A DNA stretch of 60,000 nucleotides from Membranipora membranacea (taxonomy: Eukaryota; Bryozoa; Gymnolaemata; Cheilostomatida; Membraniporidae), in the NCBI GenBank assembly GCA_914767715.1, contig OU612071.1, forward strand, positions 1,738,001-1,798,000, given 5' to 3'. A program made the position numbers and the translations under genes. Below the pieces are notes generated by a model, which saw nothing but the letters and a program-made list of their open reading frames with translations, did no database searches and was not told the DNA's origin. Positions 41,997 to 55,820 of this stretch are shown here, one piece after another (within the stretch, counting starts at the first letter, position 1; each line of letters starts with the position of its first letter).

Positions 41997-44683
41997 TGTG
42001 GTGGATAGCTGGACATTTAAAATTTTATTTTACATGCTTTATTATTATTATTATTAGTTCTTCCCATCTCATCATTATTAGTAAATTTTCTAATTTTAAC
42101 TCATACAAGCCATCTATGTAATTTTACATTGAAAATTTCCACAGTTAGTACCAATGGTTGGTATCACATGACCTACTATGCTTTTTTAACTAAACACAGT
42201 GGAATAAGTTCCTCCCAGTTAGTATTTTGCAGCTGAAGAACAAATAAGGTAATGATCGTCCAAATCCTTCCCCCCCCCCTCGATTTGTCTTGCAAGATAA
42301 ATAGGGTTACTACATTGTCTATATCCCTTCCCTTCCCTGCCATTTGTCTGGCCAGATAAATAAGGCTACCATCTTTGTCCATAGCTCCACCCCCCCCCCC
42401 CCAAGGCCAGCCCCGAAGTCAGGCAGTGATATTTCCAGATGAGATAGAGTCGGCGTACTTGTTACCTTTCCCTCAGATAGAGTCGGCATACTCGGTATAT
42501 TCACAGGCAGACAGAGTCGGCATACTTGATACATTTCCACTTAGATAGAGTTGGCGTAATCGTGTTAGAGAGTCGGCGTACTCAGCATAAATAGGCAAGG
42601 TACGTGGTTGCAGTGGCGCGTATCGCCGCCTTAGGGTAACCCCCCCCCCCCTAAAAACCTCTACAATGGTGGCAGCAGAGGGATCTGCTGGGGACATGCG
42701 CAGTCTGACAAAACAGTCTACATGGCAACTGTGTTAAAGGTAGGGGAGGGTGCCAGCAGGGCGCAAGGGTCAACAAGGCCGTCAACAGACTCGTTGCTCT
42801 TCAGGGTGAGACACTTATTGATAATCTCTATAGAAGCAACTGGTACAAAGCCCCATGTACCATGTCCAAACGAGCTTTTCTCTTACAACTACACTCCATG
42901 CTGGAAGGGAGGGCTGCCGAAATTGGAAGAGGATCAATCGGTTATTTAATCTCTGTTGGACTCGTGCAATTTGGTCTTACGCTGCAATGTGCCCAGATTA
43001 AGTATATGAGAAGTGGAAGATCAAAGCCCACCCTCTGTTCCAAAAATTACAGAAAGAAGCTGAGAGCAAGTCATAGTAGCACTCAAAAGCATTCACACTA
43101 CAGAACCTGCCCTAGTCAGCCCATCCCCTCTATCACTAGCCGGCGGAACCCCACTATCCCTGTTCAGCCATCCCTCCCTCCCCAAATGTAAGAATCTAAT
43201 AGTCCAAGCCCAACCCCCCCGAATGAAATAAGACTCCTCAGGCTAGTTCGCTTCATAAACACGATGAGCTTATGCTGGAAGGGAGACTTCACAGCTCCAC
43301 TATATTCACTGAATTTGCACTCAGATGAATGAAGGAAGTCAGACCAGAAATGCCATTCTCTACACACGCCCGCCCCAAAGGAATCCTGGTCTAGTGAGAT
43401 GTACAAATTGACTCATATAACCGTTACCATTTAGACTCAAACTCTTATGTGGCAACTCCCAACCCATCACCGTTCCAGTCCTTGACCTTAAAATCTTACC
43501 AATACCACGGCTTGACCCAATATAAGTAGGGGCTGTCCAACCCAAACCCCTAATAATGCCCACAATTCCCTCACATGTCCAGCCGTTATACAAATAAGCC
43601 TGTGGAGTTTGCCAAAGCTCAATTGATTAGCTCAAAGACGCCAACCTCTTGACCCAATACCAGTAGGCGACGTCCAAATCCAGTCCATCATGCTGCCCAC
43701 AATCTTCTCACATATCCAGCCCTTATACAATAAAGCCTACGGAGTTTGCCTAGGCCAAAGTGACAAGTTCCAGGACACTAACAGCCTGATCCAAATATGT
43801 ATGCGGTGTCTCCAACCCCCCATACTGCCCACAAGCCCATACTTGTCCAATCCTAATACAATGAAGTCTGTGGAGTTTGCCAAAGCCTAAGTGACTAGCT
43901 CTAGGACGCTAAAATACTGTCCCAATACACTACTGTGTTTAGCCGGAATTAAAATATACAAACACCTCATTACCATACTCCCTGTTACCCAACCTGTCTA
44001 CAAGAGGCCAAGTTAAAATCAGCATTATTGTCCCTGTGAGGCACCAATTCTCTCAATGTGCTCGCCCCCAGTCTCCCTGTCCCATTCATGGCCTTTCTTA
44101 AAGCCCCTACCACAACCCCTACTGCCGATGGCCTGTCCAAAACCCCATACCGCCCGTACCCTCTGATCCACAGACAGCTCTACGGACGTACTAAACGGTA
44201 GCGTACAATGGCAGAGGACACCTTAAGACAGATAGAAGAACAGTACCAACAGATGCAAGACAGAGACAAAGAAAATAAGAAAAGTTAGAAGGGAGAGTGT
44301 GGTGGATTTTCCACCACTGCTGGACATTTGAAATTTATTTTACATCCTTTCTTATTATTATTAGTTGTCTTCCCATCTCATCATTATTAGTAACTTTTCT
44401 AATTTTAACTCATACAAGCCATCTATGGAATTTTCCATGGCAAATTTCCACGATAGTGTCACATGACCTACAGAGTACTCGTTACCTTCCCCCTCAGATA
44501 GAGTCGGCGTACTCGGTATATTCACAGGCAGACAGAGTCAGCATATTCGATACAGTTCCACTTAGATAGAGTCTGCGTAATCGTGTTGGAGAGTCAGCGT
44601 ACTCAGCATAAATAGGCAATGTACGTGGTTGCAGTGGCGGGTGTCGTCGCATTAGGGTAACCCCCCCCCTAAAATCCTCTACA
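41997..44683 (+). mobile_element. Non-autonomous LTR retrotransposon, copy B
   Basis: LTRs 41997-42665 and 44298-44683, TSD TGGT at 41993-41996 and 44684-44687, as in copy A. Differences are mainly in C-run lengths and a few substitutions. Same TSD as copy A shows it was carried by segmental duplication, not by a separate insertion. Confidence 0.85.
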
Positions 44684-45076
44684 TGGTCCCCCCTTTGAAT
44701 CCATCTGCCAGCCAAAGATGCAATTTAGTCAATTAATTCAACGATTCGAACCAACATCCGATGTACTAAGGGAGGGCGAATGAGTAAAGAGAAACGCAGG
44801 GGTCATCAACCTTTGTTCAATCAATAAAAAGTAGCAAGACAACATGGAACTGGGACTTGAATTTCTAAAAGATCAAAATATATATGCGTTGTCTAGGGAG
44901 ACACAGCCTATGAATCATCAGAAACTTTTTGTATTTATTTCCTGTTACTAGAATATCAGGCCATTGAACAACTTCACAAATGTTGTCAAATGCTTTAGAT
45001 GGCTACTATCATAAATATGACACCGCACTCTCCAAAGAACAGGTGATTGACACCCACTAGTTCTCAAAGACTTCTT

Positions 45077-45691
45077 TGTAGAGGATTTTGATGGGGTTAC
45101 CCTAAGGCGGCGATACCCGCCACTGCAACCACGCACATTGCCTATTTATACTGAGTACGCCGACTCTCTAAAATGAGTACGGCGACTCTATCTGCCTGGA
45201 AATATACCGAGTACGGCGACTCTATCTGCCTGTGAATATACCGAGTACGACGACTCTAACGGAGGGGGGGTGACGAGTACGACGACTCTAACTGAAGGGG
45301 AAGGGGTAACGAGTACGACGACTCTATCTTAGGGGGGGGGGGGTAACGAGTACGACAATTATATCTGAGGTTGGGGTTCGTCGACTCTAACTGAGGGGGG
45401 TGAGCTGCTACAAGTTTAAAAATATGAGGTGTTGCTTCTTAGGCTGCTGGATACTAACTGAAACTTATTCCACTGTTGTTTGGTTATAAAAGCATAGTGG
45501 GTCATGTGATACTATATGTGGAAATTTTCCATAGAAAATTCCACAGATGGCTTGTAATAGTTAAAAACGGTTTAAACTGGTTAAAATAAGAAAAGTTACT
45601 AAAATGATGACATGGGCAGATAACTAGTAATAATAAGAAAGCATGTAAAATGAAGTTTTAAATGTCCAGCTGTGGTGGAAAATCCCCCACA
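45077..45691 (-). repeat. Inverted LTR, copy B
   Basis: Same as 4688-5346 but with about 50 bp of the internal GAGTACGAC array removed near 45365-45380, most simply by slippage between repeat units. Confidence 0.8.
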
Positions 45692-48615
45692 ACTTGACAA
45701 TCTTTTAATCATCAGTAAAAGATAGTAAAGTACAATATATAATGGTTTGGGCTAAGAATTTAGGAGGCGTCTGAATTAGAGATATGAGTATTTGTGAAAG
45801 TCATAATGCTTTATCTTTGCCAGTCTGGTATTTGGTTTGTGCTCACAATATACTGATATACTGCAATATGAGGTCATGCTTCACCTGCCAATCTCCGCTG
45901 TTTGTCTATCCTGTTACAGGCAAAATATTTCATAGGCATCACCACCAGCCTTAGCATAGTCAGAATTCTCCACTACATTTTTACACAACACTCTCAGGGC
46001 TTGATTCTGCGTAAACGTGTATTTGCCCCTCTTTGTCTGCCATTTCGACAGTATTTGTCAAAGTGTGCTTATTTTTATTTCTAAATTTTGGGGATGATTA
46101 TTACTAGAGATAACATTGATAGCATATTCAGATAAAGGGCATATAGAGTAGGAGAAAGGCAAAAAAAAACAAATTAAAGTGTAGACAAGTGCAGATGTAT
46201 AATAAAAATCATCAAAGGGACAGTCTGAGGTTATAGAGAAGACAGCCCAATGGTGAAGCTCAAAGGTCGAATACAAGACACTCCAGCAAGGACGCACCGG
46301 ATGGATTCCCTCAAAAGCTGTACTAATCGCAGCACCCAGACAGGGAGCCAGGCTCGTGGGCCCACAAAGTCTGATATTCTATCATCACAAACAACAAAAA
46401 CCACATTCCCAGTTGAAATGACGCTCAATGGTTGAGACACGTGAAACATTCAAAAGATCATCTTGAGCGAGTTTCATTGTTGTTATGAGCCGTGGTTTAG
46501 TGATGTCCAACAAAATCCATTTAGCAAGGCGATCGCATTGATTGTGGATTTTTGACCTTGAATTCCAACACAAAAATTAACATTATAGAATTGGAATAGG
46601 AGTCTTTGCCTAACATAACATGATGCACCCTATAATTCCTTCCAGGTTTATCTTTTCCACTTAGAGGAAGTGATCGGTTGCCTGCACAGCAGATTCCCAG
46701 AAAATGATGTAAGAGTTTAAGACACAGCTAAATGTTTTGGTTGCCTGAATCTTATAGCTATCAAAAAAGGATTTGAATGTTGCTTCAAATGTATTTTTTT
46801 CTTTGCAGTATTTGTTGTCTTATATTATCCAATTCTTTTTATATTATCTATTTTGACCATGTATTCCTTGTATTCCCATGGGAATGGATGAGGATCAGCG
46901 TAATAAATATGAGGTTTTCGTGGAGAGTTGTCTTTTCATGTCATAAGAGAGGACAAATTATGATCAACTTTGGTGTAGTGCATGATAAAAAAACACAGGG
47001 AAGACTGGTTGCTATCTTGCCAAATGAATGCATCTTAAGAACATTAAATTGCATGTTCCGGATTCACAGACAGCTCAAAAATCAAAGTGCTGCTTTTGAC
47101 CATCAACATATTTCCGCTGAGAATCTCACGGCCAGCACAGCATATAATGTTTCTGGTTTCATCAATAATTATGTTGTTTTGTACATTGTTGAGCAGTTAT
47201 TTGGTCCCGATTAGTAAAATGATAAGTGAATGAGATTTGGTGAGCAATGAATTCAATGCAGCCATCTGCTAGTGCCACACATAGAAAACTGGCTCACAAA
47301 ATGTCAGCATCGACAGAGTATGGAAGATAATATCCCTGAAAGACAGACTGAGCCATAGATTTCAAAATATTCTGGTCAGATCCAAACAGCCGTATGCTAT
47401 ATTTACCAAATCCAGTTAGTTCACTGGAGCATTGACCAATGACCTTAGGATGGACTGAACTGATAAGCAGGAAGTATCTTATCGTATTCCATAAGCAGGT
47501 ATAGGTTATCAACCTGAGGTAAAGGGATAATGTTAAATACTACAGAGTACTTTTACCCTCAACTCTTGAAAGTCAGAAATTGCTGGAAAGGCTGGAAGTC
47601 TCTTACTTTTACATCAGCTTGAGAAGCCAAGTCTCCGGCCACTAATTCACAGCAGTTAATTTGTTTAAGTGTCAGCAGTATGATAACATTCATGCCAACT
47701 TGTACGCATAAAGCGTTTATGTGCGCTTATTTGACACTAATTGAGTTTTAAACGCAAAACGCTAGCTGAACGCATTTATGGTTTTTAAAACACCTGTTCA
47801 TCTAATTAGGTGATCAAAAACGCATCTTTAGTGTACTGTGTTTCAGCTTACTTGCATAATCTTGTCATTGTTGATAAATAGTCTGAACAAAGAGTAACTC
47901 CTTGGTCCAAAGCTCTGGTCTTGCATTCAGAAAACCATTGTGTTGACTTGATGTGGACATTTTACCTGGTCAAGTCTTGCATGAGTGAACATACAACTTT
48001 TCTACAAGGAGAATTAAAAAGTTGCCCACCTCCTTGTTTGGATGGGTTAACCCAGATCTCCTGCCCCAGTTTAAAGGGCAACCAGGGTTTCAAACAACTT
48101 TTCATTGACTGCAAAGTGACCTAAACCGATTAGAACATTGGGAACATGAGTGGGACATAGATTTCAATCCATCCAAGTTTCAACAAATAACATTCTCACG
48201 CAAACGCCAACCAACACAGATTGCAAGCAGATTTCAAGATAAGCCTAATTAAGCCGTTTTTTCCTGTGCTCTGTTGGTTAAAAAGTACCTAACTGGAGAG
48301 AGGACAATTCCGAGCATAGGCATAAATTCAACCTCCAGTTTGCATTATTTTAACTGCATGAAACAGATTCAGTGCATTCATTTCACATTCCCATAACCCA
48401 TTTTACAGTGGATATAACTCGCATGTATGTATCGCAACACCGCCCTTATTGTTTTTGATGCCACTCATAATTATTGATGTTGGGCATAGAAGCTCTTCAT
48501 ATCCCTAATCACTGAAGTGATTTTTGTGTCAGGGATAGTTGTGTAAAAACACTCATCCAATTTTGTTCTCATCAAAATCTCCTGCCTTTATCACAGGATT
48601 GACAGCATTATTGCT
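45692..48615. other. Diverged half of copy B; no recognisable gene
   Basis: A 145-codon ORF at 46777-47214 (plus) is not kept in copy A and has no known domain. The 350-bp segment at about 47140-47500 is unique to this copy. Confidence 0.45.
47691..47775. repeat. 85-bp dispersed repeat, copy 3
   Basis: Corresponds to 7062-7146 as part of the duplication but is closer to the 25690 copy at its right end (AAACGCAAAACGCTAGCTGAACGCAT-like). Confidence 0.7.
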
Positions 48616-48621
48616 CACTGC

Positions 48622-48760
48622 TTTACTTTAGTTTAGTTTAGTTTAGTTCAAACGGTGCAAGATGCTGGTAGTAGCATTTCATTATCAACACTTTCGCCAG
48701 TGGCTGATAATGAAATGCTACTACCAGCTATCCCGCCACCGTTTGAGCGCTTAAACTATT
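48622..48760. mobile_element. 139-bp MITE with long TIRs, only in copy B
   Basis: Inverted arms around TCAAACGGTG and CTGGTAGTAGCATTTCATTA on the left pair with TAATGAAATGCTACTACCAG and CACCGTTTGA on the right, leaving a short loop. The left end carries (TTTAG)4. Flanking ACTGC at 48617-48621 and 48761-48765 is a likely 5-bp target duplication. Copy A near 7990 lacks it. Confidence 0.8.
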
Positions 48761-48957
48761 ACTGCGTATAAATAATCAGACACCTTCTTATTTTCATGGC
48801 ACAAAATTGTGTCCCATAATACATCTGATATCAAACCTCTGACCGTTAGTTAGGTTGCGCCGGGGTAGGCTGCACCTAAACGGTGCTCTGTGCTTTTAGC
48901 TGATTGCTCTGCTCAAATCTTGGACTATAACTCTTATAACATACTAGCGGATAGATC

Positions 48958-49966
48958 TTGACGCTGCGGGTCCACTCATATATGTCAGATAAATATACTA
49001 GCTACAGCGGAGCAGATATACTCAATTTAAAAAAATGCAACAGCAATGGATTTCAAATTATCAACAAAGAGATCTTAGACACTATATCTCAAACTAGTGC
49101 AATTAAAGGATTAGCCACTAACAGCAGACAATACACAATAACTGAGAATGGATTACACTCAAAGAAAACTAAACGAGGCTGCAGAGCTGGTAAACATAAA
49201 ACCAGACAACCCACTCAACAAACGACACCAGATCCAATACCTGCACTGATTGCTGAGAAAAGTTCACAGAGCCATCCTGTCGTTCTATACACAAACTGCA
49301 GGTCACTTGATAATTGGAAACTTGATGAATTAACTCTATACACACACACCCATAAACCTGATATAATCTGCCTGACTGAAACTTGGATTGATGAAATTGA
49401 AGAACAATCTGCAAACATTAATGGATTCAAAAGCTATTTCTGCAACCGTAAAAATCGCATTGGTGGAGGAGTTGCTATGTTCATCAATCAGAGCGTTACA
49501 ACCAAAGTTATAGCCTCTCACTCAACCAAAACTGTGTCAGCACTCTGGGTCTTGACAAGTGTAGGACATCATAGGCCCTACATTGTATGCAGCATTTATA
49601 ACCCCCCTGGTGCAGACCAGGAGATAACACTAAAATATATCCAATCAACCATCCTCAAACGCACAACTCCTAATATGTGGTGATTTCAACAGACTGCCAA
49701 TAGATGAACTCGCTACTCAATTTGGACTTTCAAATGTAGTTAATTTTAACACTCGAGGAGATGCCTTCATGCTAGATCTTATTCTGACTGACATACCATC
49801 ATACACATTCTGTGACAAACTGGCCCCGATCGCCAACAATGACCACTGTTGCATCCTGCTGCGGGGAGAGGGGAATCTACCAAGCCACTATGTCAAAAGA
49901 CAAAAGAGGCTTGTCATCCACCCGCGCAAGCTTCTGGTTCTAAAGGAACTAGCTGAACAGTCTTGA
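48958..49966 (+). pseudogene. N-terminus and APE endonuclease of the non-LTR element
   Basis: Frame 48958-49683 opens with a basic segment (KKTKRGCRAGKHKTRQ) and then an AP-endonuclease-like domain: LYTNCRSLDNWKLDEL, DIICLTETWID (metal-binding Glu), GGGVAMFI, YNPPG. A frameshift near 49670 moves to 49684-49966 with LLICGDFNRLP (catalytic Asp/Asn) and LDLILTDIP and NNDHCCILL (final Asp-His). All expected motifs are visible across the break. Confidence 0.8.
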
Positions 49967-49999
49967 TCCTCAGTACTAAATACCCAAGATATAAACAGC

Positions 50000-51801
50000 A
50001 AAGTTCATTTAATGAACAAAACTATATCTAAGATTCTTGACAATCACTGCCCTATAAAACCACCAAGGTCTGGGTCGACAAACCTCTCTGGATGAGCGAC
50101 ACACTAGACAAAGTAATCTGTGCCAAAAATGAGGCCTCAGACAAAAGAAAAGAAAATTTGTCTGGGAAACCCTCAACAAAAACCAAAGCACTAAAGCCTG
50201 GTGGGACACTATAAAAAGCTGACAAACAAAACTAAACAACAACAATCATCAACTAGTGTGGTTATCGACGACACCAAACTATCTAATGACACTTTCTGTA
50301 AATATCTCAACTCTTACTATTTAGATGTCGGGGGAATGCGAGCTACCTCAAGCTCTGCATATGTAACTATTAACACCAACAAGCTAGACCATCTAAGTAT
50401 AGGAGAAGTCAAACTCCTCATGAGAAAACTGGATATTTCAAAAGCTACATCAAATGAAGACTTCCCCACATGGATATATAAGGAAGGCATAGAAGATATA
50501 GTCATTCCACTACACAATATAATAACTGTGCCCTGGATACCACTCTTTCCCTGATATTTGGAAAAAGGCGCAAGTAGTACCAATCCCTAAAAACAAAGCA
50601 CCATCTACATACAAGGATTACCGGCCTATCAGATTATTATTCGATCTCGGCAACCTACTGGAGGAAGTAATTATATCGAAAACGAAATCTCACCTAGCAG
50701 AAGTACTTAACGCTAATCAATATGCCTACCAACAGAAACTCAGTACCAGCGATGCAATACTGCAGTTGATAGATGACTGGACATCCGTGCTGGACTCAAA
50801 TACTAATGTGAAACTAATACAAAATGCATGCCTTGATTTTTTTCCAAAGCCTTCGATTGATGCAGCACCCCATACTGATATATAAAATGATCATCTTGGT
50901 TTTAACGCTAGTGTCATTGCCTTAGTTGAACTTTTTTGGAGTCAAGACAACAATGTGGAAACTACTGTGATATTTATCTGACTACAAACCCAAGTAGGCG
51001 CCCCTCAAGGAACTAAACTTGGCCCCATCCTTTGGCTAATTTATGTTGCTGATTTAAAATCTTTTGAATATGATACAAAATGTATCAAATACAACCTTTT
51101 ATAAGCCTGTAGTTGATTCATCCACTGAGAACATATCTGATGGAATACTGTTAGCAAACACCTGGTCTGAGCAAAACAATATGATTTTGAATTCCAGCAA
51201 AACTGTGCTAATGAATGTGGCTTTTACAAACAAATCTGCTATGCACCTTGGTACAACCTATGGCGGTGATAATCCCTTTATCTCTCCCTCTGAGCATACT
51301 AAGTTTTTAGTTGTATTCATAGACAACACACTAACTTCCAGCAATCATGTTGACTATATTATAGCTAAATGTTCTCAATGATTATACTTGATGGGAGAGC
51401 TGAAACGCATGGGCATGGATAGTGATGGCCTGCGAACCTTCTATATAGCTAACATTAAGTCTATAATCTCCAACGCCTGCCCTGCATCGTATTATCTACT
51501 ATCAGACACCGATAAAACATGACTAAAGGGGATCCAGCGCTCTGCTACTCGGATTGTGCTGCCATCCTCTGACAACTACGAGCAGAGGCTCGACCATCTA
51601 GCACTGCCACCCATCTCAACATTCCTGCACACCACTTGCAGTGAACATTTCACTGAAATAGCTGACGACGATAATCACCCCTTGAACTCTCATATTAAAA
51701 TAAATACAAACAGAACATCTGCTCGTAGAGCAAAAATAGCTAAATATAGGCCATCCAAGTGTAGAACAACCAAAAGACAAAATACCTTTTTTGAATTTTA
51801 A
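50000..51801 (+). pseudogene. Reverse transcriptase part of the non-LTR element (decayed)
   Basis: Pieces in several frames: NTFCKYLNSYY-like linker, LMRKLDISKATSNEDFPTWI, IPKNKAPSTYKDYRPI, NQYAYQQKLSTSDAILQLID. The catalytic palm motifs are degraded after about 50830, then PQGTKLGPI and the C-terminal KFLVVFIDNTLTSSNHVD and LKGIQRSATRIVLP follow. Stops and frameshifts prevent any RT product. Confidence 0.75.
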
Positions 51802-52882
51802 ATGCGATTTTTTAACTAATGCAGCTCAGACTAGGCCTACTTACATTTTATTTTTTCCATGTATGTGCCGTACATTCGATGCTATCAACCTATCACAGGA
51901 TGGATATTAGAATTTAGGCAATAAACAAACTTCAAACCATCAAGTAATTGAGTTAAGTGATCAATGATCTGGTGATTTTTCCTCTATGTTACTTTCGATG
52001 CTGTCGCTTGGTGTTCATGATGTCTCAATAATACAACGATGGCCTATATTCTAATAATTACACACCCTATGTGTTCTTAAAATTCCTTGAAATGTGATCC
52101 AGGTCTTTGACAAAAATATTGATCCAAAAATGGTATGTAATAATAATGTAATAATGAATTGAGACAAAACTCAAACAGACTGTGATTATTGTCCATTTGT
52201 AGATTACACAGACTATAACTTTTGTTAGGGTATAATATACCAGACACCTCAAGTGAGTCTAATCCTTTCAATAAAATTCCTGATTATCTATCTGACCATC
52301 TAAGAATCAAATGACTCAAAGGATGCAAACTCAGGTTGGCGCATTATATTCATGATGCTTTCTATGAAAATGGGTCAAATGAAAAAGTTTGAAATGTCTG
52401 CGCTTAGCGAGAGACGATCGCTTGCGAAACTATTACACAAACTGTAAAAGGAAACCTGTTAAATATTCTAGTCATTGGACTCATACAAAGTTCTTTTATT
52501 CTAGTTTGCCTGCTACAACAGTGAGAGCCAATACAAGGATATTTTATCATCGCCGATGAAATACACAGAACAGATGCTCAATAAATTACAACATCCAACG
52601 CAATGGAAGGTACTATCTCTGCAAAAACAATGTAGACTATAGGCTGGAGGAGGCGCAGAGCAGAAGAGGCATTACATTTATTGGCCATTAGCCATTCTTA
52701 CGCTGAATATCAGATAAAAATTCCCTTAATACTGTCATTATAAATGTACTAGAACAGACCATACTAGATAGTAGTACACCTGTGCATATAATTGTAGGCA
52801 AACTGAATACAAATAAGTAACAGATTGCTAAACTTGGTGCGACGGTTAAGTGCAGTAGTGATAGTGAAATGTATAAACTCAC

Positions 52883-52952
52883 CATCAATATTTCTGACCT
52901 CTAATCTCTGTTCTCTCAGTAGTCGCAAGAAGTCGCCAATGACCAGCCGGTT
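52883..52952 (-). CDS. 70-nt exon cassette (copy B)
   Basis: See 9076-9145; encodes NRLVIGDFLRLLREQRLEVR-like peptide with the same TATAG acceptor and GTGAGTT donor. Confidence 0.4.
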
Positions 52953-53559
52953 CTATAAATGCGACCGTGAACCTATCGATCCGATCTTTGCTTATAGATT
53001 GTTTGCCTCTATATTACTTCCCTCGCTGTCTCTAGGTGTGTTAATGAATTTTCACTAATAAATCACTGGACTGTCATCTAAGCGTTACACACCTATAATG
53101 TTCTAAGAACTCATTGACATGTGACCCTGCCCTTTGACAAATTGATACACTAATGGCTTTTAGAACTGATGAAATGAGCGGATGAAATGAACTGATGAAA
53201 TGAGACTAGACTAAAATCAGATAATGACGATGACTTTTGTTCATTATATGTAATTTGCAAAGAACTAAAAGTGCTCCATAGAAATTGAGTTTAGCTGAAG
53301 GTTTTGTTTACTGCACGGGTATAATATATCAGGCTTGCTTCCTTTCAAACTCCCTATTATCTATTATCTGTCAATCTGAAATTTTTGCTTTTTAGGTTCA
53401 ATGAAAGGTGAAAGGCAAATATAAACCTTCAATTATGTAACACTTGCCTTAGATACGTTCAATTGTGAAAAAAGCAAAATTATTATAATATGTGAACAGT
53501 AATCGGAAACCTTTTTAGTCACTTTGCAAGATACAAAAGTGTATGTATCATTATGGGAT

Positions 53560-54545
53560 ACACTGAACAGGTGCTCTAAAGCTTGCAATATCTAGACCTG
53601 TGTTACAACTTAGGACAGGACCATATAGAAACACTTTTTTCAAAGATCAGGTCTAGTGGAAGTTTTGACAACAACCCAAATGCTGTTCAATTCACTAGTG
53701 CTATGAAAGGACTCATGGTCAAAACTGAAGTTACTCCATCTGCGAGTGTCAACTGTCTGCAACACTACACTGCTTTGTCTCACTTCTGTGAAACAATCTA
53801 CTACTGATGACGATGCGGATGTAGGTGATATGTGTGAGAAGCTGAATATTGGCTTGCAAGATATACCGATATCAGATATCGTGACATTTATATCAATAAG
53901 TAATAATTCATACAGCCGTTCCAAGTGGGATAAAATCTGTTCATTAAATATTAAATTGTTTGCAGCCAGCAATTGCGTGAGATTGTGCTTAGCTATTTTT
54001 ATCCTCAATTAAATTTGTCAAGTTATGTGTAGCCTATTACAAAAAATGGCTAATTCAACGCTGTCGAGCTGATATCAAAACTATCAAACTTTTTTTCCGC
54101 CCATTTAAACCCTTAATTTGTGTATTTTAGCTGGGTTTGTAGTGAGAACAGCCAAACTGAAATGTTCAGACTGCATAGATGGGATAGTATGAGCTAGGAC
54201 AGACTTATACAAATCATCTTCTCTGATCGGCATTAAAGACAGAGGGGGCCTGGTACACCCCCGCAAACATATATCAAAGTGCATGAGGGTAGCTGAAACA
54301 ATAAGACATTTTATCGACCATGAGGGAATGCTACCTAACTCATTTCAGAAGATTCTAATTTCTACTCTCACATATATCTCTGAAATCAAAGTGAACAATT
54401 CAAATGTACTGCTCATGCTAGCTGCACTGTAAGATCCCTGACTAAAAGATATATACAAATCAGACTCTATCATGAAACAAAATCCCAACAGATCAAATCC
54501 AGTGACTTGATAAGGAGCAAACTTAATCAATTAGTGATATTCAGT
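53560..54545 (+). pseudogene. P-element/THAP9-like transposase C-terminal relic
   Basis: Fragments in order match the C-terminal region of P-element-type transposases: LGQDHIETLFSKIRSSGSF and NNPNAVQFTSAMKGLMV (53604-53720), FYLAGFVVR with CSDC (about 54122-54175), and LIGIKDRGGLVHPRKHISKC (about 54218-54280). A frameshift near 53760 and stops separate them; the THAP finger and RNase H-like core are not present. A degraded copy in which only the end is recognisable. Confidence 0.7.
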
Positions 54546-54954
54546 CATGTGTAGTAGAATACTTTGGTTCTTTCTGCATGCCTCTCATAATTCTGCAGTT
54601 ATATTCTTGTGAGTAGATGCATTATTTTCTACATTCATTGGAGGCCAAATTTTAAAATAAATTTGTAAAATGGAGAAAAAGTTATTCCAAATAAATTTAG
54701 TCAAAGCAGTTCATTTTTATCCATAATCATTGCATTTATCAGCAATTATACTGATTTATGCTCGACTGCACTGCACCTCACAGTAACATAACGTCGCTGG
54801 TTTATTCCAATAATTAACTGTGACACATTGCTATATTATGAGCCAGTCCAGATTTCTCTATAACTTTATGGCAAACCCCTAATGATTAAAAGAACTCTAT
54901 CTCCCTTAAGTTTGCAAAGATGCCGATGCTGAATCATAGATAATTTTATCCTAT
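54546..54954. other. No recognisable feature
   Basis: AT-rich stretch between the P-element relic and duplication copy C. Confidence 0.5.
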
Positions 54955-55140
54955 TGTAAGCAGTTTTCAAGATAAGCCCAATTGAGCCCTTTTTTCCTGT
55001 GATCTGTTGGTTAAAAAGTACCTAACTGGAGAGAGGACCATTCCGAGCATAGGCTTAAATGCAACCTGCAGTTTGTATTATTCCGACTGCATGAAACTGA
55101 TTCAGTGCATTCATTTCACTATCCCAGAAAACATCACGTA

Positions 55141-55820
55141 GGCATCCTGTCGTTCTATACACAAACTGCAGGTCACTTAATAATTGGAAACTTGATGAAT
55201 TAACTCTCTACACACACACACCCATAAATGTATTATAATCTGCCTGACTGAGTCTTGGATTGATGATATTAAAGAAAAATCTGAAAACATTAATGCATTC
55301 AATAGCTATTTCGGCAACTGTAAAAATCGCCTTGGTGGAGGAGTTGCTATCTTCATAAATCAGAGTGTTACAACCAAAGTTATAGCCTCTCACTCAACCA
55401 AAACTGTGTCAGCACTCGGGGTCTTAACAAGTGTAGGACATCATAGGCCATACATTGTATGCAGCTTTTATAATCCCCCTGGTGCAGACCAGGAGACAAC
55501 ACTAGAATAATATCCAATCAACCATCCTCAAACTATCCAGACGACATGCGAACGCACAACTCCTAATATGTGGTGATTTCAACAGACTGCCAATAGATGA
55601 ACTCGCTACTCAATTTGGACTTTCAAATGTAGTTAATTCTAACACTCGTGGAGATGCCATCATGCTAGATGTTATTCTGACTGAAATACCATGATACAAA
55701 TACTGTGACGAACTGGCCCCGATTGCAAACAATGACCACTGTTGCATCGTGCTGCGGGGAGAGGGGAATCTACCAAGCTGCTATGTCAAAAGACAAAAGA
55801 GGCTTGTCATCCACCCGCAC
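55141..55820 (+). pseudogene. Endonuclease fragment of the non-LTR element in copy C
   Basis: Same motifs as 49270-49935 (IICLTESWID, GGGVAIFI, LLICGDFNRLP) with additional stops (for example after the duplicated CACA repeat near 55210 and TAA near 55508). Confidence 0.8.

Larger units (their letters stand above)
48844..51945 (+). mobile_element. Near full-length non-LTR retrotransposon (CR1/L2/Jockey-like), decayed
   Basis: It has a GC-rich 5' leader, an APE-type endonuclease, an RT and a 3' end reading CAATAAACAAACTTCAAACC. It interrupts sequence that is continuous in copy A at about 8105-8112. The coding region has several frameshifts and stops, so it is inactive. No target duplication is obvious. 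Confidence 0.85.
40357..53385. repeat. Large segmental duplication, copy B
   Basis: Collinear with 1-9545. Extra in B: 38 bp near 41863, about 350 bp near 47140-47500, a MITE at 48622-48760 and a non-LTR retrotransposon at about 48844-51945. Bases to about 45760 are nearly identical to copy A; the remainder is clearly more diverged. Confidence 0.9.

Noticed and set aside
46777-47214. 145-codon ORF in copy B
   Set aside because: The equivalent part of copy A is not open and no domain is visible.
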